A DNA stretch of 64,000 nucleotides from Gillisia lutea (GCF_021568705.1 NZ_JAKGTH010000008.1:310001-374000), one strand, 5' to 3'. Counted from the stretch's first letter, positions 18,142 through 28,151 are shown. Numbers and translations: made by a program. The notes: generated by a model from the letters alone, not told the origin.

Positions 18142-20367
18142 ATGTACAAACTATATTATATACTGTTTGCTATAGCTATTTCAGCTACAGCATTTTCTCA
18201 GAACACTATTAAAGGAAAAGTAATAGATGCTGAGACCCAAGAACCTATTTTTTCAGCTAGTATTTATTTTTCAAAATTAGATAAAGGCAGCATGAGCTCG
18301 GTAGATGGTGATTTCACCATCGTAAATATTCCAGAAGGTAATCATGAATTGGTAATCTCTTCCCTTGGCTATGCTACTCAAACTTTTAAAATTAAAGTTC
18401 CTTCTAATCAAGATCTGCTCATTCTTTTACAACCTACCGCTATAGAAATGGAAGCAGTAATTGTTTCCACACCCTTCCATCAGCTGCAAAGTGAAAATGT
18501 TGTAAAGGTAGAAAGAGCTACTGTTGGTGATCTTCAAAAAGCGGGAGCCATCACACTTGCCGATGGAATTACACAATTACCCGGAGTTGAAAGTATAACT
18601 ACCGGATCGGGAATTGGAAAGCCTGTAATTAGAGGACTTAGTGCAAACAGAGTTCTTGTGTATACGCAAGGAGTGCGCCTGGAAAATCAACAATTTGGAG
18701 ATGAACATGGATTGGGAGTTAGCTCTAGCGGTGTTGAAAGTGTTGAGGTTATAAAAGGGCCTGCCTCTTTACTTTATGGAAGTGACGCCCTTGGGGGAGT
18801 TCTATATTTAAATCCGGAAAAGTATGCTGCCTCAAATGTTTCATCTCTAGATGCTGCGGTTAATTATTTCACGAATACTCTTGGTACAGAAGCCAATATT
18901 GGTTTTAAGACCTCAGGAAACAAATTCAAATATCTTCTTAGGGGTAATTATGCTACTCATAGTGATTATAAAACCGGGGGTGGTAAACGAGTAACTAACT
19001 CTAGGTTTACCGAGAAGGACCTCAAAGCAGGAATTGGTTACCAAAACAACAAATATCGAGGAGATTTGAGATATAATTATAATAACACCCTTGCCGGTAT
19101 CCCAGAGGAAATAGGGGCGCAAACAACCTCGAAAACTGAAACGCTTCCTAATCAAAAGTTGAACAATCATATATTAAGTTTTGACAATAAAGTCTTTCTA
19201 AAAAATTCTAGTTTCAACTTTAAACTTGGTTATATTTTTAATGACAGAAAAGAATTTGAAGAGCCTGAAGATGATCTAGCAGAAGACCTTCCTGCTCTTG
19301 AAATGCATTTAGAAACTTTAAATTACGACCTGAAATACAATGCGGCAAAGTGGGGTAATTTTGAAACTATTTTTGGAATTCAGGGAATGTTCCAAACCAA
19401 TAAGAATTTTGGAGAGGAATTGCTTATTCCAGATGCAAAACTTAGAGATTTTGGAATACTGGCAACCACACATTTGCATTTAGATAACATTGATTTGCAG
19501 GCAGGTTTAAGATTTGATAACAGAAATTTAGAGACCAATGAATATGGAATGGAGGGAGAACCTAGTTATTTTGCCCCTGTTAAAAGAGATTTCAACAGCT
19601 ATAATGGTGCTTTAGGTGCGAAATACAATATCCTAAAATCGTTAACAGCCAGACTTAATTTAGCCACTGGTTTTCGTGCACCTAATCTTTCAGAATTAAC
19701 TTCTAATGGTACTCATGAGGGAACAAACAGGTATGAAATAGGAAATGCTGACTTAAAAAATGAACAGAATTTTCAAATCGATCTTGCTTTAGAGTATAGA
19801 AATGAACATTTCGAAATATTTGCAAATGCCTTTTATAATAAGGTGAACAACTATATTTACCTTAACCCAACCAGCGAATTTGTAGATGAAAATCCTGTAT
19901 TTAGATATGTTCAGGACGATGCAAAATTGTATGGAGGGGAAGCAGGAATGCACATCCATCCACACCCGTTAGATTGGTTACATATAGAAAGCAGTTTGGA
20001 AATGGTAAAAGGAGAACAGGATTCTGGTAAGAATTTACCTCTTATCCCGGCTACATCTATTACAAATACGTTAAGAATGGAATTTGAAAAAACTATGTTC
20101 CTGGAAAATCCGTATTCTTTTATTAGTTTAAAATCTACACTCGCCCAAAATAAGGTAAGTGATTTTGAGACCAATTCTCAAGGCTATAGTTTATTAAATG
20201 CTGGAATTGGAGGAAACTTCAATTATATAAATACAAATTTCAATGTTAGAATTAGTGCCAATAATATTTTAGATAAAGCCTATATTTCTCATTTATCCAG
20301 ATTGAAACCGGATAATATTCCAAATATGGGTCGAAATATTAGTCTGAGCATTTCTGCAAAAATATAA
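18142..20367 (+). CDS. TonB-dependent receptor, possibly for metal or metal complex
   Basis: Outer-membrane receptor of 741 residues. The start at 18142 gives signal peptide MYKLYYILFAIAISATAFSQ; a further upstream in-frame ATG would add 15 residues before it. CarboxypepD_reg-like domain about 21-105 (IKGKVIDAETQEPIFSASI), plug about 118-225 (RGLSANRVLVYTQGVRL, VEVIKGPASLLYGSDALGGV), then barrel ending SISAKI. A late loop reads GMHIHPHPLDWLHIESSLEM. The plug wording (QFGDEHGLGVSSSGVESV) is of the CirA/ZnuD-like kind. With the His/Cys-rich protein just upstream, a metal such as zinc or copper is a plausible but unproven substrate. Confidence 0.9.
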   Translation: MYKLYYILFAIAISATAFSQNTIKGKVIDAETQEPIFSASIYFSKLDKGSMSSVDGDFTIVNIPEGNHELVISSLGYATQTFKIKVPSNQDLLILLQPTAIEMEAVIVSTPFHQLQSENVVKVERATVGDLQKAGAITLADGITQLPGVESITTGSGIGKPVIRGLSANRVLVYTQGVRLENQQFGDEHGLGVSSSGVESVEVIKGPASLLYGSDALGGVLYLNPEKYAASNVSSLDAAVNYFTNTLGTEANIGFKTSGNKFKYLLRGNYATHSDYKTGGGKRVTNSRFTEKDLKAGIGYQNNKYRGDLRYNYNNTLAGIPEEIGAQTTSKTETLPNQKLNNHILSFDNKVFLKNSSFNFKLGYIFNDRKEFEEPEDDLAEDLPALEMHLETLNYDLKYNAAKWGNFETIFGIQGMFQTNKNFGEELLIPDAKLRDFGILATTHLHLDNIDLQAGLRFDNRNLETNEYGMEGEPSYFAPVKRDFNSYNGALGAKYNILKSLTARLNLATGFRAPNLSELTSNGTHEGTNRYEIGNADLKNEQNFQIDLALEYRNEHFEIFANAFYNKVNNYIYLNPTSEFVDENPVFRYVQDDAKLYGGEAGMHIHPHPLDWLHIESSLEMVKGEQDSGKNLPLIPATSITNTLRMEFEKTMFLENPYSFISLKSTLAQNKVSDFETNSQGYSLLNAGIGGNFNYINTNFNVRISANNILDKAYISHLSRLKPDNIPNMGRNISLSISAKI

Positions 20368-20371
20368 TACT

Positions 20372-20404
20372 AAAAAGGGTGGTCTAATGACCACCTTTTT
20401 CTTT
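20372..20404 (+). terminator. Terminator after second TonB receptor
   Basis: Stem AAAAAGG(G)TGGTC/GACCACCTTTTT with loop TAAT and one bulged G, then TCTTTT. It could also serve the convergent minus gene ending at 20421. Confidence 0.88.
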
Positions 20405-20420
20405 TAATAAAAATATTGAT

Positions 20421-20726
20421 TTAAATAACTTCTGCTTCTATAATTATTTCCTTTGGGGAATCTTGCTTTTTCCATACAAAAGTATAAAGCCACATTAAAG
20501 TAAAGGTTGGAATAATATCTGTTCCCGGCATCAACTCTTCAATAAACACAAGCACAGATGCTATTTTCCCTTTTTTTCCGGGATACATTTCAGACATCAG
20601 CTTACCTGCATATGGTGCCCATAATAAATCCAGAAAAGGACCTACCGCCGGAATGGCGTACGTAGCCATACCAATAGCATCATAAATAATACTTTTAAGC
20701 AGTAATTTATTTTTAGTATTTTTCAT
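20421..20726 (-). CDS. Small membrane protein, function unknown
   Basis: A 101-residue protein with a hydrophobic first half (DAIGMATYAIPAVGPFLDLL, residues about 16-35) and a second segment near residues 70-88 (IIPTFTLMWLYTFVWKK). The middle is basic (YPGKKGKIA) and the tail acidic. No motif of known function is seen, though the family is conserved in flavobacteria. It follows folE by 45 bases on the same strand and may be co-transcribed with msrA-folE. Confidence 0.7.
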   Translation of the reverse strand: MKNTKNKLLLKSIIYDAIGMATYAIPAVGPFLDLLWAPYAGKLMSEMYPGKKGKIASVLVFIEELMPGTDIIPTFTLMWLYTFVWKKQDSPKEIIIEAEVI

Positions 20727-20771
20727 CGGTTATAGGTTTTGTAATGGAATTAAAGCAAATAAAGTGCCATT

Positions 20772-21365
20772 TTATTTTAGATCGGAAGTAATGAGTTTCA
20801 GAAACTCATTTCTGGTTTCTATCTTTTCAAACTGTCCTCGAAAACCTGATGTAGTAGTTACACTGTTTTGTTTTTGGACGCCACGCATCATCATGCACAT
20901 ATGTTGAGCTTCAATAACCACGGCCACTCCCAAAGGTTTAATGGTTTTATTAATACATTCTAAAATGTCATCGGTAAGCCGTTCCTGAACCTGCATTCTT
21001 CTTGAGAACACATCTACAATTCGAGGTAATTTACTTAGACCAACTATATAACCATTTGGTATATATGCAATATGGGCTTTCCCGAAGAACGGTAACATAT
21101 GATGTTCACACAAAGAATACAATTCTATATCCTTTACTACAACCATTTCACTGTAACTTTCTTTAAACATTGCTTTTCTTAGTATCTCTTCAGGGTTGCA
21201 ATCGTACCCCTGCATTAAAAACTGCATTGCTTTTGCCGCTCTTTCTGGAGTATCAGTAATTCCTTCTCGGGTAGGATTCTCCCCCAGTTGTGTAATAATA
21301 TTCTTAAAATTACCCGTTAATTCTTCCGTAACTTTTTCATCATATTCCTCAAAAAACTTATACAT
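20772..21365 (-). CDS. folE: GTP cyclohydrolase I
   Basis: Makes 7,8-dihydroneopterin triphosphate from GTP, the first step towards folate and tetrahydrobiopterin-like cofactors. Zinc ligands are visible: Cys and His in [18 protein letters not shown] (about residues 82-100) and the second Cys in [37 protein letters not shown] is the usual N-terminal signature. The length of 197 residues is normal. It starts 3 bases after the msrA stop, so they form an operon. Confidence 0.97.
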   Translation of the reverse strand: MYKFFEEYDEKVTEELTGNFKNIITQLGENPTREGITDTPERAAKAMQFLMQGYDCNPEEILRKAMFKESYSEMVVVKDIELYSLCEHHMLPFFGKAHIAYIPNGYIVGLSKLPRIVDVFSRRMQVQERLTDDILECINKTIKPLGVAVVIEAQHMCMMMRGVQKQNSVTTTSGFRGQFEKIETRNEFLKLITSDLK

Positions 21366-21368
21366 ACT

Positions 21369-21917
21369 CTAGCCTTTCTTTAATTTATCTGTAAACAACT
21401 GTTTTAATTTTTTAATCTTGGGATCAATAATTATCTGGCAATACCGTTGGTCTGGATTATTGCTGTAATATTCTTTATGCTCAGGCTCGGCAATATAAAA
21501 GGGTCCTCCTTCCTTAACTTCTGTAACAATAGCATCTTCAAAAACCTTTTCGTTTTCCAACTTTGCTATAAGCTCTAGAGCTATTTGCTTCTGATTTTCT
21601 GAATGATAAAAAATAGCACTGCGATATTGCGTTCCTACATCGTATTGCTGTCTGTTCAAAGTTGTTGGATCGTGAGTACTAAAAAAAATAAGTAAAAGTT
21701 CATTGTAGCTTATCTTCTCTGGATTAAAATGAATTTCTATCGCTTCAGCATGCCCTGTTCTACCCGTTATAATTTCTCTATATGCAGGATTTTTAATGGT
21801 TCCTCCTGTAAATCCGGGAATTACACTTTGCACTCCCTCTACTCTTTCAAATACTGCTTCGGTACACCAAAAACATCCGCCTGCCAGCGTTGCTATTTTA
21901 TAATTACTATTATTCAT
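21369..21917 (-). CDS. msrA: Peptide-methionine (S)-S-oxide reductase
   Basis: Repairs oxidised methionine by reducing the S-epimer of methionine sulfoxide. Catalytic Cys lies in GGCFWCTEAVF (residues 13-23), followed by GVQSVIPGFTGGT and the HDPTTLNRQQYDVGTQYRSA substrate region. There is no signal peptide and no fused MsrB domain, so it is cytosolic. At 182 residues the length fits. It is the first gene of the minus operon with folE; the 244-base region to its right is shared with the divergent ABC gene. Confidence 0.96.
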   Translation of the reverse strand: MNNSNYKIATLAGGCFWCTEAVFERVEGVQSVIPGFTGGTIKNPAYREIITGRTGHAEAIEIHFNPEKISYNELLLIFFSTHDPTTLNRQQYDVGTQYRSAIFYHSENQKQIALELIAKLENEKVFEDAIVTEVKEGGPFYIAEPEHKEYYSNNPDQRYCQIIIDPKIKKLKQLFTDKLKKG

Positions 21918-22161
21918 TTATTTTAATTTAATAATAAAATTAGATTAAAAAGATGCTCCCGTTATCCCTAATCAATTAATAATTCCTATAGAACTATTAC
22001 CTTGTCTAATGTAGTTGAAAACTTCGTGATCCTTAAAACCTATCCTCATACACGCATATAGTGGTATGCTACTTGCTGAAAGGCAATTTAAAGAACATTC
22101 TTTATTCAGAATAGCAAAGTTCTTCATATTATAATTAATTTCGTTTTCTAAGCACATTTTA

Positions 22162-22821
22162 ATGATATACGCCAATAACATACATAAGTACTACGGAGAT
22201 CTCCATGTTCTTAAAGGAGTGAATCTACATATTAGAAAAAGTGAAATCGTTTCTATTGTGGGCGCCTCTGGTGCTGGAAAGACCACGCTACTTCAAATTT
22301 TGGGAACTTTAGATACTCCGGATAAGAACATTGATAGCTCCCTGAAAATAAATGATATTGATATTTATTCCTTAAATTCTAAAAAATTATCGAAGTTTAG
22401 AAATGACCACATTGGGTTTATTTTTCAATTCCATCAGTTACTACCCGAATTTACAGCTTTAGAAAATATTTGCATTCCTGCCTTTATAAAGAATACCTCC
22501 AAACAAGACGCCGAGAAACGCGCTTTTGAGCTTTTGGAATTTTTGGGACTCTCTGGAAGGGCTCATCATAAACCATCAGAATTGAGCGGTGGTGAACAAC
22601 AAAGAATCGCTGTTGCACGCTCCCTTATCAATAATCCATCGGTTATTTTTGCCGATGAACCTTCAGGAAATCTGGACACACAATCTGCGGAAAACCTGCA
22701 TAAACTCTTTTTTCAACTTAGGGAAGAATTTCATCAAACTTTTGTAATTGTAACTCATAACGAGGATCTGGCGGATATGGCCGATAGAAAACTTGTAATG
22801 GTGGATGGTGAAATAATTTAA
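22162..22821 (+). CDS. ABC transporter ATP-binding protein, LolD/MacB-like
   Basis: ATPase of an export-type ABC system, closest to lipoprotein-releasing LolD. Walker A is GASGAGKTT (residues 34-42), the Q-loop [17 protein letters not shown], the signature [13 protein letters not shown], Walker [13 protein letters not shown] and the switch His in IVTHNEDLA. At 219 residues it is a stand-alone ATPase. No permease gene is adjacent, as is usual for this gene in flavobacteria, so the partner (LolCE-like) must be elsewhere. The next gene starts 10 bases after its stop. Confidence 0.92.
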   Translation: MIYANNIHKYYGDLHVLKGVNLHIRKSEIVSIVGASGAGKTTLLQILGTLDTPDKNIDSSLKINDIDIYSLNSKKLSKFRNDHIGFIFQFHQLLPEFTALENICIPAFIKNTSKQDAEKRAFELLEFLGLSGRAHHKPSELSGGEQQRIAVARSLINNPSVIFADEPSGNLDTQSAENLHKLFFQLREEFHQTFVIVTHNEDLADMADRKLVMVDGEII

Positions 22822-22831
22822 AAAAGTTGAA

Positions 22832-23602
22832 ATGAACAGATCAGAATTAAAGTCATTTTTAGATTTTAAAGTTGAACAGTATAATACACCAGAATTTATT
22901 GAAACCGATCCCATTCAAATTCCTCATCTTTTCAATAAAAAAGAAGACGTTGAGATATCAGGCTTTCTAACAGCCACAATTGCATGGGGAAACAGAAAAA
23001 GCATTTTGAAAAATGCTAATCATTTAATGGAACTTCTAGAAAATTCACCTTACGATTTTGTGTTGAATCATTCAGAACCTGATCTTACTAAGCTGGATGA
23101 TTTTGTTCACAGAACTTTTAATGGCTTAGATCTACGCTATTTTGTTGTTGCATTAAAGAACATTTATACGTTTAAAGGTGGTTTAGAAGGGATTTTCACA
23201 GAGTATGCAGAACCAAAATCACTGCAATACAGCATTCATCAATTCAAAAAAGAATTCTTTTCCTTACCTCACTTATCCAGAACTGAGAAACATGTTAGTG
23301 ACCCACTAAAAAACTCGGCAGCAAAACGTATCAATATGTTTTTGAGGTGGATGGTAAGAGATGATAATAGAAATGTAGATTTCGGGTTGTGGAATAACCT
23401 AAAAGCCTCTCAACTTTCTTGTCCCTTAGACGTACATTCGGGAAATACGGCCAGAAAATTGGGCTTATTAAAACGCAGGCAAAACGATGCAAAAGCTCTT
23501 TTAGAATTAGATACAACCTTGCGAGAATTAGACCCTTTAGATCCCGTTAAATATGACTTTGCACTCTTTGGATTAGGTGTATTTGAGAAATATGGACAAT
23601 AG
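22832..23602 (+). CDS. TIGR02757 family protein (DUF2400)
   Basis: Conserved cytosolic protein of 256 residues: LKSFLDFKVEQYN at the start, EISGFLTATIAWGNRKSILK (about residues 45-65), then NMFLRWMVRDDNRNVDFGLW and CPLDVHSGNTARKLGLLKRR near the C-terminus. These are the signature blocks of TIGR02757, a family found in Bacteroidota and some other bacteria. The late part resembles a helix-hairpin-helix DNA-glycosylase-like fold in wording, but I cannot confirm this. The biochemical role is unknown. It is probably co-transcribed with the ABC ATPase gene just upstream. Confidence 0.88.
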   Translation: MNRSELKSFLDFKVEQYNTPEFIETDPIQIPHLFNKKEDVEISGFLTATIAWGNRKSILKNANHLMELLENSPYDFVLNHSEPDLTKLDDFVHRTFNGLDLRYFVVALKNIYTFKGGLEGIFTEYAEPKSLQYSIHQFKKEFFSLPHLSRTEKHVSDPLKNSAAKRINMFLRWMVRDDNRNVDFGLWNNLKASQLSCPLDVHSGNTARKLGLLKRRQNDAKALLELDTTLRELDPLDPVKYDFALFGLGVFEKYGQ

Positions 23603-23682
23603 ACGTAACTCGTGCTAAATTTCTTAACTTGCACTTTCTACGGCTTAATTCGAGAAGTAAGAAATTTTATTGATAGTAAACT

Positions 23683-24897
23683 ATGATACACGCAGAATTT
23701 CCGGAAAATGAAGAAAGCAGATTAGCTACTCTCCACGATTTAAATATTTTATATACTGAGGCCGATGATAATTATGATAACATCACGCAACTGGCTTCTT
23801 TTATATGTAAGGTACCTGTTTCACTTATTACCCTGGTGGGAGAAGAAAAACAATGGTTCAAATCGAAATCCGGTACAGATATGTGTGAATCGGATAGAGA
23901 TATTTCTTTCTGCTCACATGCCATTTTAAAGCCGCGAGAGCTTATGGAAGTAAAAGATGCGAGAATAGATCCTCGTTTTAAAAACAATCCTTTTATAACC
24001 GCAGACTTCCCTATTATATTTTATGCTGGGATGCCGTTATTGTCATCAAACGGAACAGCTTTAGGCTCTTTATGTGTAATAGACTCCAAACCCAATTCAC
24101 TGGACGAAAATCAAAAAGAAGCTTTGAGAGTTCTTGCTAAACAGGTAGAAAATCTTTTTGAATTAAGACGACAAAACCTACATCTGGAAAAAATGAGATT
24201 GGAACTAAAATCAAAAAACTCCCAACTAAAAGAATTTGCTGGAACTGTTTCTCATGACATGAAAATGCCGCTTGCTAACATTATTATAACTTCAGATATT
24301 TTAAAAGCTAAATATGGTAAAAATATCGACGAAGAAGGAATTAATTATTTAAATTACTTAAAGCAATCTTCGTTTAAATTAAGCAATTATATTACAGGAA
24401 TATTAGATCACTATGAAAGTGATACGTTAACAGATTCTTTAAATGAAGACTTTGATATCCATGATCTCTTGGAACAAATTATCGACCTCCTCAATATTAA
24501 TTATGACTGTGAGATCAATCTACCGGCTGAAAATATCATTGTAAATTCTAACCGGTCTGCACTGGAACAAATTTTTCTAAACCTATTAGGGAATAGTTTA
24601 AAATACAACGATAAAGAACAAATAGTAATTGATATTAGCTGTGAATCCGACTTCAATTTTTATTATTTTACCATTTCCGATAATGGAATAGGTATTCCCG
24701 AAGATAAACAAACAGAGATTTTTGAACTCTTTAAAGTTTTAGCCGAAACCGATAGAACAGGAAATAAAGGAAATGGCATTGGCCTATCTACCGTTAGAAA
24801 ACTTATTACCTCTTTAGGGGGAGAAATATCGGTGAATTCAGAGATAGGCAAAGGCACTACCTTCAAATTTTCAGTAAAAAGGAATGATTTAGCGTAA
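23683..24897 (+). CDS. GAF domain sensor histidine kinase (copy 1)
   Basis: Cytosolic sensor kinase with no membrane segment. A GAF domain spans residues about 10-165 (VSLITLVGEEKQWFKS, ISFCSHAIL, FYAGMPLLSSNGTALGSLCV). A short coiled linker (LELKSKNSQLKEFAG) leads to the H-box TVSHDMKMPLANI, His near residue 192. The ATPase domain has N-box FLNLLGNSLKYND, G1 SDNGIGIPEDK and G2 GNGIGLSTVRKL. No receiver domain or response regulator gene is nearby. The next gene encodes a close paralogue, evidently a tandem duplication. Confidence 0.92.
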   Translation: MIHAEFPENEESRLATLHDLNILYTEADDNYDNITQLASFICKVPVSLITLVGEEKQWFKSKSGTDMCESDRDISFCSHAILKPRELMEVKDARIDPRFKNNPFITADFPIIFYAGMPLLSSNGTALGSLCVIDSKPNSLDENQKEALRVLAKQVENLFELRRQNLHLEKMRLELKSKNSQLKEFAGTVSHDMKMPLANIIITSDILKAKYGKNIDEEGINYLNYLKQSSFKLSNYITGILDHYESDTLTDSLNEDFDIHDLLEQIIDLLNINYDCEINLPAENIIVNSNRSALEQIFLNLLGNSLKYNDKEQIVIDISCESDFNFYYFTISDNGIGIPEDKQTEIFELFKVLAETDRTGNKGNGIGLSTVRKLITSLGGEISVNSEIGKGTTFKFSVKRNDLA

Positions 24898-24985
24898 AAT
24901 TATAAGCCCTTAAATTAAAATAGAAGGGAAAAATTTCCTATTATTGGTTAAGTTATTCATTAAGAGTTAACTAAGAATTGACCAT

Positions 24986-26173
24986 ATGGACCAAGCATTT
25001 TCTTTAAATCATGATTTTTCTTCCTCAGAAAATGAAGGTTCTGCCCTGTCGGACGTTTCAGGTAATAACGACTACGATCAGCTCACGTTTCTAGCTGCCA
25101 CCATATGCAAAGTACCTCTTGCCTATTTAAGTATTGTGAACGCTCACAAACCCTGGGTAAAATCTGCCTATGGAAAAGATATTATTGATGTAGACACTAA
25201 TAATGCTATGGCACAAAGTAGCATTATGTCAAATTCAGAAATTCATATTCTAAATTATTCTAAAGATGCTCCCTTACTTAAAGAGAATGATAGTTCCTAT
25301 AAATTCTACGCAGGTATAAAGCTTTGTAATCAGAATAATGAAGCCATTGGGGTTTTAAGTATTTTGGATACTGAAGAAAGGCATTTGGAAAATTATCAAA
25401 TTGAAGGATTAAAAGCATTGGGCAATCAATGCTTAAAGTTATTTGCGTTCAGAAAACAGAATAAAAAATTTAAGCAAATTCAGCAGAAATTAAAACAAAA
25501 ATATCAGGAACTGGAAAAATTTGCCAGCGTAGTTTCACACGATCTTAAATCACCTTTAGCAAATATTATTTCGCTTACAGAACTTTTAAAAGAAGAGAAC
25601 GAAGGGAAATTAGATGAGGAAACGGTGCAGTATTTAAATTACCTGGTAGAATCTTCTTACGCGCTTCGTAATTATGTGGATGGAATTTTAAGCTTTTATA
25701 GAAGTGAGCACATCATGGAAAAGGATTATGAAAATGTAGACCTTCCTAAGTTATTGGCCGGTATTGCACATTTATATGAAGTATCTGACGATGTTGAATT
25801 TCAATATCCAAATGATATCACACTTCACAATGTGAACAAAGCTGCCCTTACGCAGGTATTTTTGAACCTTGTTAGCAACGCCTTAAAATATAACAAGAAG
25901 AATTACAGGAAAATAGATATCAAATTCAACGAAACGCCCGATTACTATAAATTTCAAGTAATAGATAATGGTGACGGGATCTCTAAAGATAATTCATCTA
26001 AGATTTTTGAACTCTTTACCACGCTAGACACTAACGACAGGGACGGGAATCCGGGGAGTGGTATTGGGTTAGCCACGGTTAAAAAACTTGTAAATCATAT
26101 GCATGGTAAAATATCTTTAAGTTCTATTCCCGGGGAAGGCAGTAATTTTGCATTTAGTATAAAGCGCGTTTAG
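24986..26173 (+). CDS. GAF domain sensor histidine kinase (copy 2, diverged GAF)
   Basis: Paralogue of the preceding kinase with the same order: GAF-like domain about residues 25-160, linker, H-box VVSHDLKSPLANIIS, N-box FLNLVSNALKYNKK, G1 IDNGDGISKDN and G2 GSGIGLATVKKL. All kinase motifs are kept. The GAF part has diverged more: the FCSHAIL block of copy 1 is replaced by AQSSIM and several loop residues are gone, which suggests a changed or lost ligand. The 88-base gap to copy 1 would allow joint or separate transcription. The output partner is unknown. Confidence 0.9.
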   Translation: MDQAFSLNHDFSSSENEGSALSDVSGNNDYDQLTFLAATICKVPLAYLSIVNAHKPWVKSAYGKDIIDVDTNNAMAQSSIMSNSEIHILNYSKDAPLLKENDSSYKFYAGIKLCNQNNEAIGVLSILDTEERHLENYQIEGLKALGNQCLKLFAFRKQNKKFKQIQQKLKQKYQELEKFASVVSHDLKSPLANIISLTELLKEENEGKLDEETVQYLNYLVESSYALRNYVDGILSFYRSEHIMEKDYENVDLPKLLAGIAHLYEVSDDVEFQYPNDITLHNVNKAALTQVFLNLVSNALKYNKKNYRKIDIKFNETPDYYKFQVIDNGDGISKDNSSKIFELFTTLDTNDRDGNPGSGIGLATVKKLVNHMHGKISLSSIPGEGSNFAFSIKRV

Positions 26174-26234
26174 GCCATTTATTAAGTATATATTCTTATA
26201 CCTTTTTTTATATTTGATAAATATTCCAATCTTC

Positions 26235-28151
26235 ATGCAGTTTAATCATCCCGAAGTTCTATACGCACTTTTTCTTCTGATTATCCCTGTAATTGTTCAT
26301 TTATTTCAGCTTCGAAAATTTAAAACGGAATACTTTACCAATGTTAAATTTCTGAAGCGGCTTTCGGTAAAAACCAGAAAGAGCTCAACTATAAAAAAAT
26401 GGCTGCTACTTACCACACGGTTACTCCTATTAATTTCTATCATCTTTGCTTTTGCCGAACCCTATTTCCCTGAAAAACTTTCAACAGGTGAAACCGGAAC
26501 ACAGGAAAGCCTTATATATTTAGATAATTCGTATAGCATGCAGGCTAAGGGTAAAAATGGAAGGTTTCTTGAGAGTACAATTCAAGAACTTCTTGAAAGT
26601 TTTCCTTTAGATAAGCCTCTTAATATATTCACCAACTCTGCTGTTTATAAAAATATTTCTCGACAGGAGTTACAGAAAATCACTTATACACCAACACAAC
26701 TAGATTATAACAATGTACTTTTAAAAGCAAATTCTCTTTTTTCAAAAGACGTATCGAAAAAACTATTATTGATATCCGATTTTCAGGAAGGTTTTAACAT
26801 GTCTTCTCCCTCCACCCCAGCGAAAATTGACATCTATTTAAAACCTCTTTTACCAGAAAGTCGGGATAATGTTCGAATTGATACTGCATATATTACCAAC
26901 CAAAATGCAGAGACCATCACGTTAAAAATTGATTTAGATTACTTAGGAGCCCAACCGGAAAGCATTCCTGTCTCTATATATAACGGATCGGTTTTACTGG
27001 GGAAATCCAGCGCTGCATTTTCAGGGAACTCGGTTACTGCGGTAGAGTTTGAATTAAAAAATGATACGCTATTAAATGGAAGGATCAGCATTGAAGATCG
27101 TGGATTGACCTTTGATAACAGTCTGTTTTTTTCAATTAATAATCGGCCTGCATTAAATATAATTAGCATACAGAATATTGAGAATTCTTTTTTAGACCGA
27201 ATTTTTACTGAGCCGGAATTTAATTATGCTGCTATGGCTGCCACTTCTATAGATTTCAATAAACTGAATAATGCTCAGGTCATAATTTTGAATGAAGTGT
27301 CCAACCTGTCAAACCCCTTGCTCAACCAGCTCGTTAAGAAAGAGAAAGAAAATGCAGTCTTTATTATCATCCCTTCTTCGTTAAAAATGGATAATAATTT
27401 TAAGAATTTTCTAGCCCAATTAGAATTTAAAGGCTACAATCAATTAATAGAACGGGAACGACTAATCACTAAAATAGCTTTTCAGCATCCTGTTTTTAAA
27501 GAAGTGTTCGAAAAAACCATAGACAATTTCGATTACCCCAAGGTATATAATTCTTACAATGTAGATTCGCATACCATTCCTATATTAAAATATCAGAATG
27601 AGAATCCTTTCCTCTTTGAAATTCATAATAATTATTTTTTTACGGCAGCCCTTAACGCTGGAAATAGCAATTTTTCTCAATCGCCATTAGTTGTTGCTGC
27701 CTTTTACAACATGGCTTATTCAGCTTTAAAACCGGCTCAATTATATTACGAATTAGGCAAGACAAACATTATTGAAGTTCCATTAGCACAAGATAGTGAC
27801 CAGGTTTTAAAAATGCTATCGAACAATCTGGATTTTATTCCCAGGCAACAATCTTTCACTACGAAAACCCTTATTACCACCCAAGAATTACCCGAAACAG
27901 CCGGAAATTTTCAGCTATATGGAGGTAAGGAGCCTTTGCCATCGATAAGTTACAATGTCAATAGAAAAGAAAGCGCTATGGTTTATAGCAACTTAAAGCA
28001 ATTGGAAAACATAACTCTTGTAGAGAGTCTCCCACAATTCTATTATTCCTCAGGCTTTCATAAAGAAGTGGATACTTTTTGGAAATGGTTTGTTACTTTT
28101 GCATTGATCTTTTTAATCCTTGAAACACTACTCTTAAAATATTTTAAATGA
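26235..28151 (+). CDS. BatA domain-containing membrane protein with vWA-like domain
   Basis: Begins with the aerotolerance-regulator N-terminal (BatA) signature: FNHPEVLYALFLLIIPVIVH, then LFQLRKFKTEYFTNVKFL. Two membrane segments lie at about residues 8-25 and 55-72. The periplasmic or cytosolic loop has a von Willebrand A-like domain with an intact MIDAS start, DNSYSM (DxSxS). A final membrane segment lies near residues 612-632. The ATG at 26235 was chosen over a TTG 7 codons upstream because it starts at the conserved N-terminus. The stop overlaps the next gene by 4 bases (ATGA), showing translational coupling with the dihydroorotase-like gene. Confidence 0.88.
   Translation: MQFNHPEVLYALFLLIIPVIVHLFQLRKFKTEYFTNVKFLKRLSVKTRKSSTIKKWLLLTTRLLLLISIIFAFAEPYFPEKLSTGETGTQESLIYLDNSYSMQAKGKNGRFLESTIQELLESFPLDKPLNIFTNSAVYKNISRQELQKITYTPTQLDYNNVLLKANSLFSKDVSKKLLLISDFQEGFNMSSPSTPAKIDIYLKPLLPESRDNVRIDTAYITNQNAETITLKIDLDYLGAQPESIPVSIYNGSVLLGKSSAAFSGNSVTAVEFELKNDTLLNGRISIEDRGLTFDNSLFFSINNRPALNIISIQNIENSFLDRIFTEPEFNYAAMAATSIDFNKLNNAQVIILNEVSNLSNPLLNQLVKKEKENAVFIIIPSSLKMDNNFKNFLAQLEFKGYNQLIERERLITKIAFQHPVFKEVFEKTIDNFDYPKVYNSYNVDSHTIPILKYQNENPFLFEIHNNYFFTAALNAGNSNFSQSPLVVAAFYNMAYSALKPAQLYYELGKTNIIEVPLAQDSDQVLKMLSNNLDFIPRQQSFTTKTLITTQELPETAGNFQLYGGKEPLPSISYNVNRKESAMVYSNLKQLENITLVESLPQFYYSSGFHKEVDTFWKWFVTFALIFLILETLLLKYFK

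Noticed and set aside
21972-22181. 69-residue open frame on minus between msrA and the LolD-like gene
   Set aside because: It overlaps the start of the ABC gene, lacks a recognisable domain or signal, and sits in a divergent promoter region; judged non-coding.
22162-26173. ABC ATPase and the GAF kinases as one antibiotic-sensing (Bce-like) module
   Set aside because: There is no permease or response regulator, the kinases have no membrane segment, and TIGR02757 lies between.
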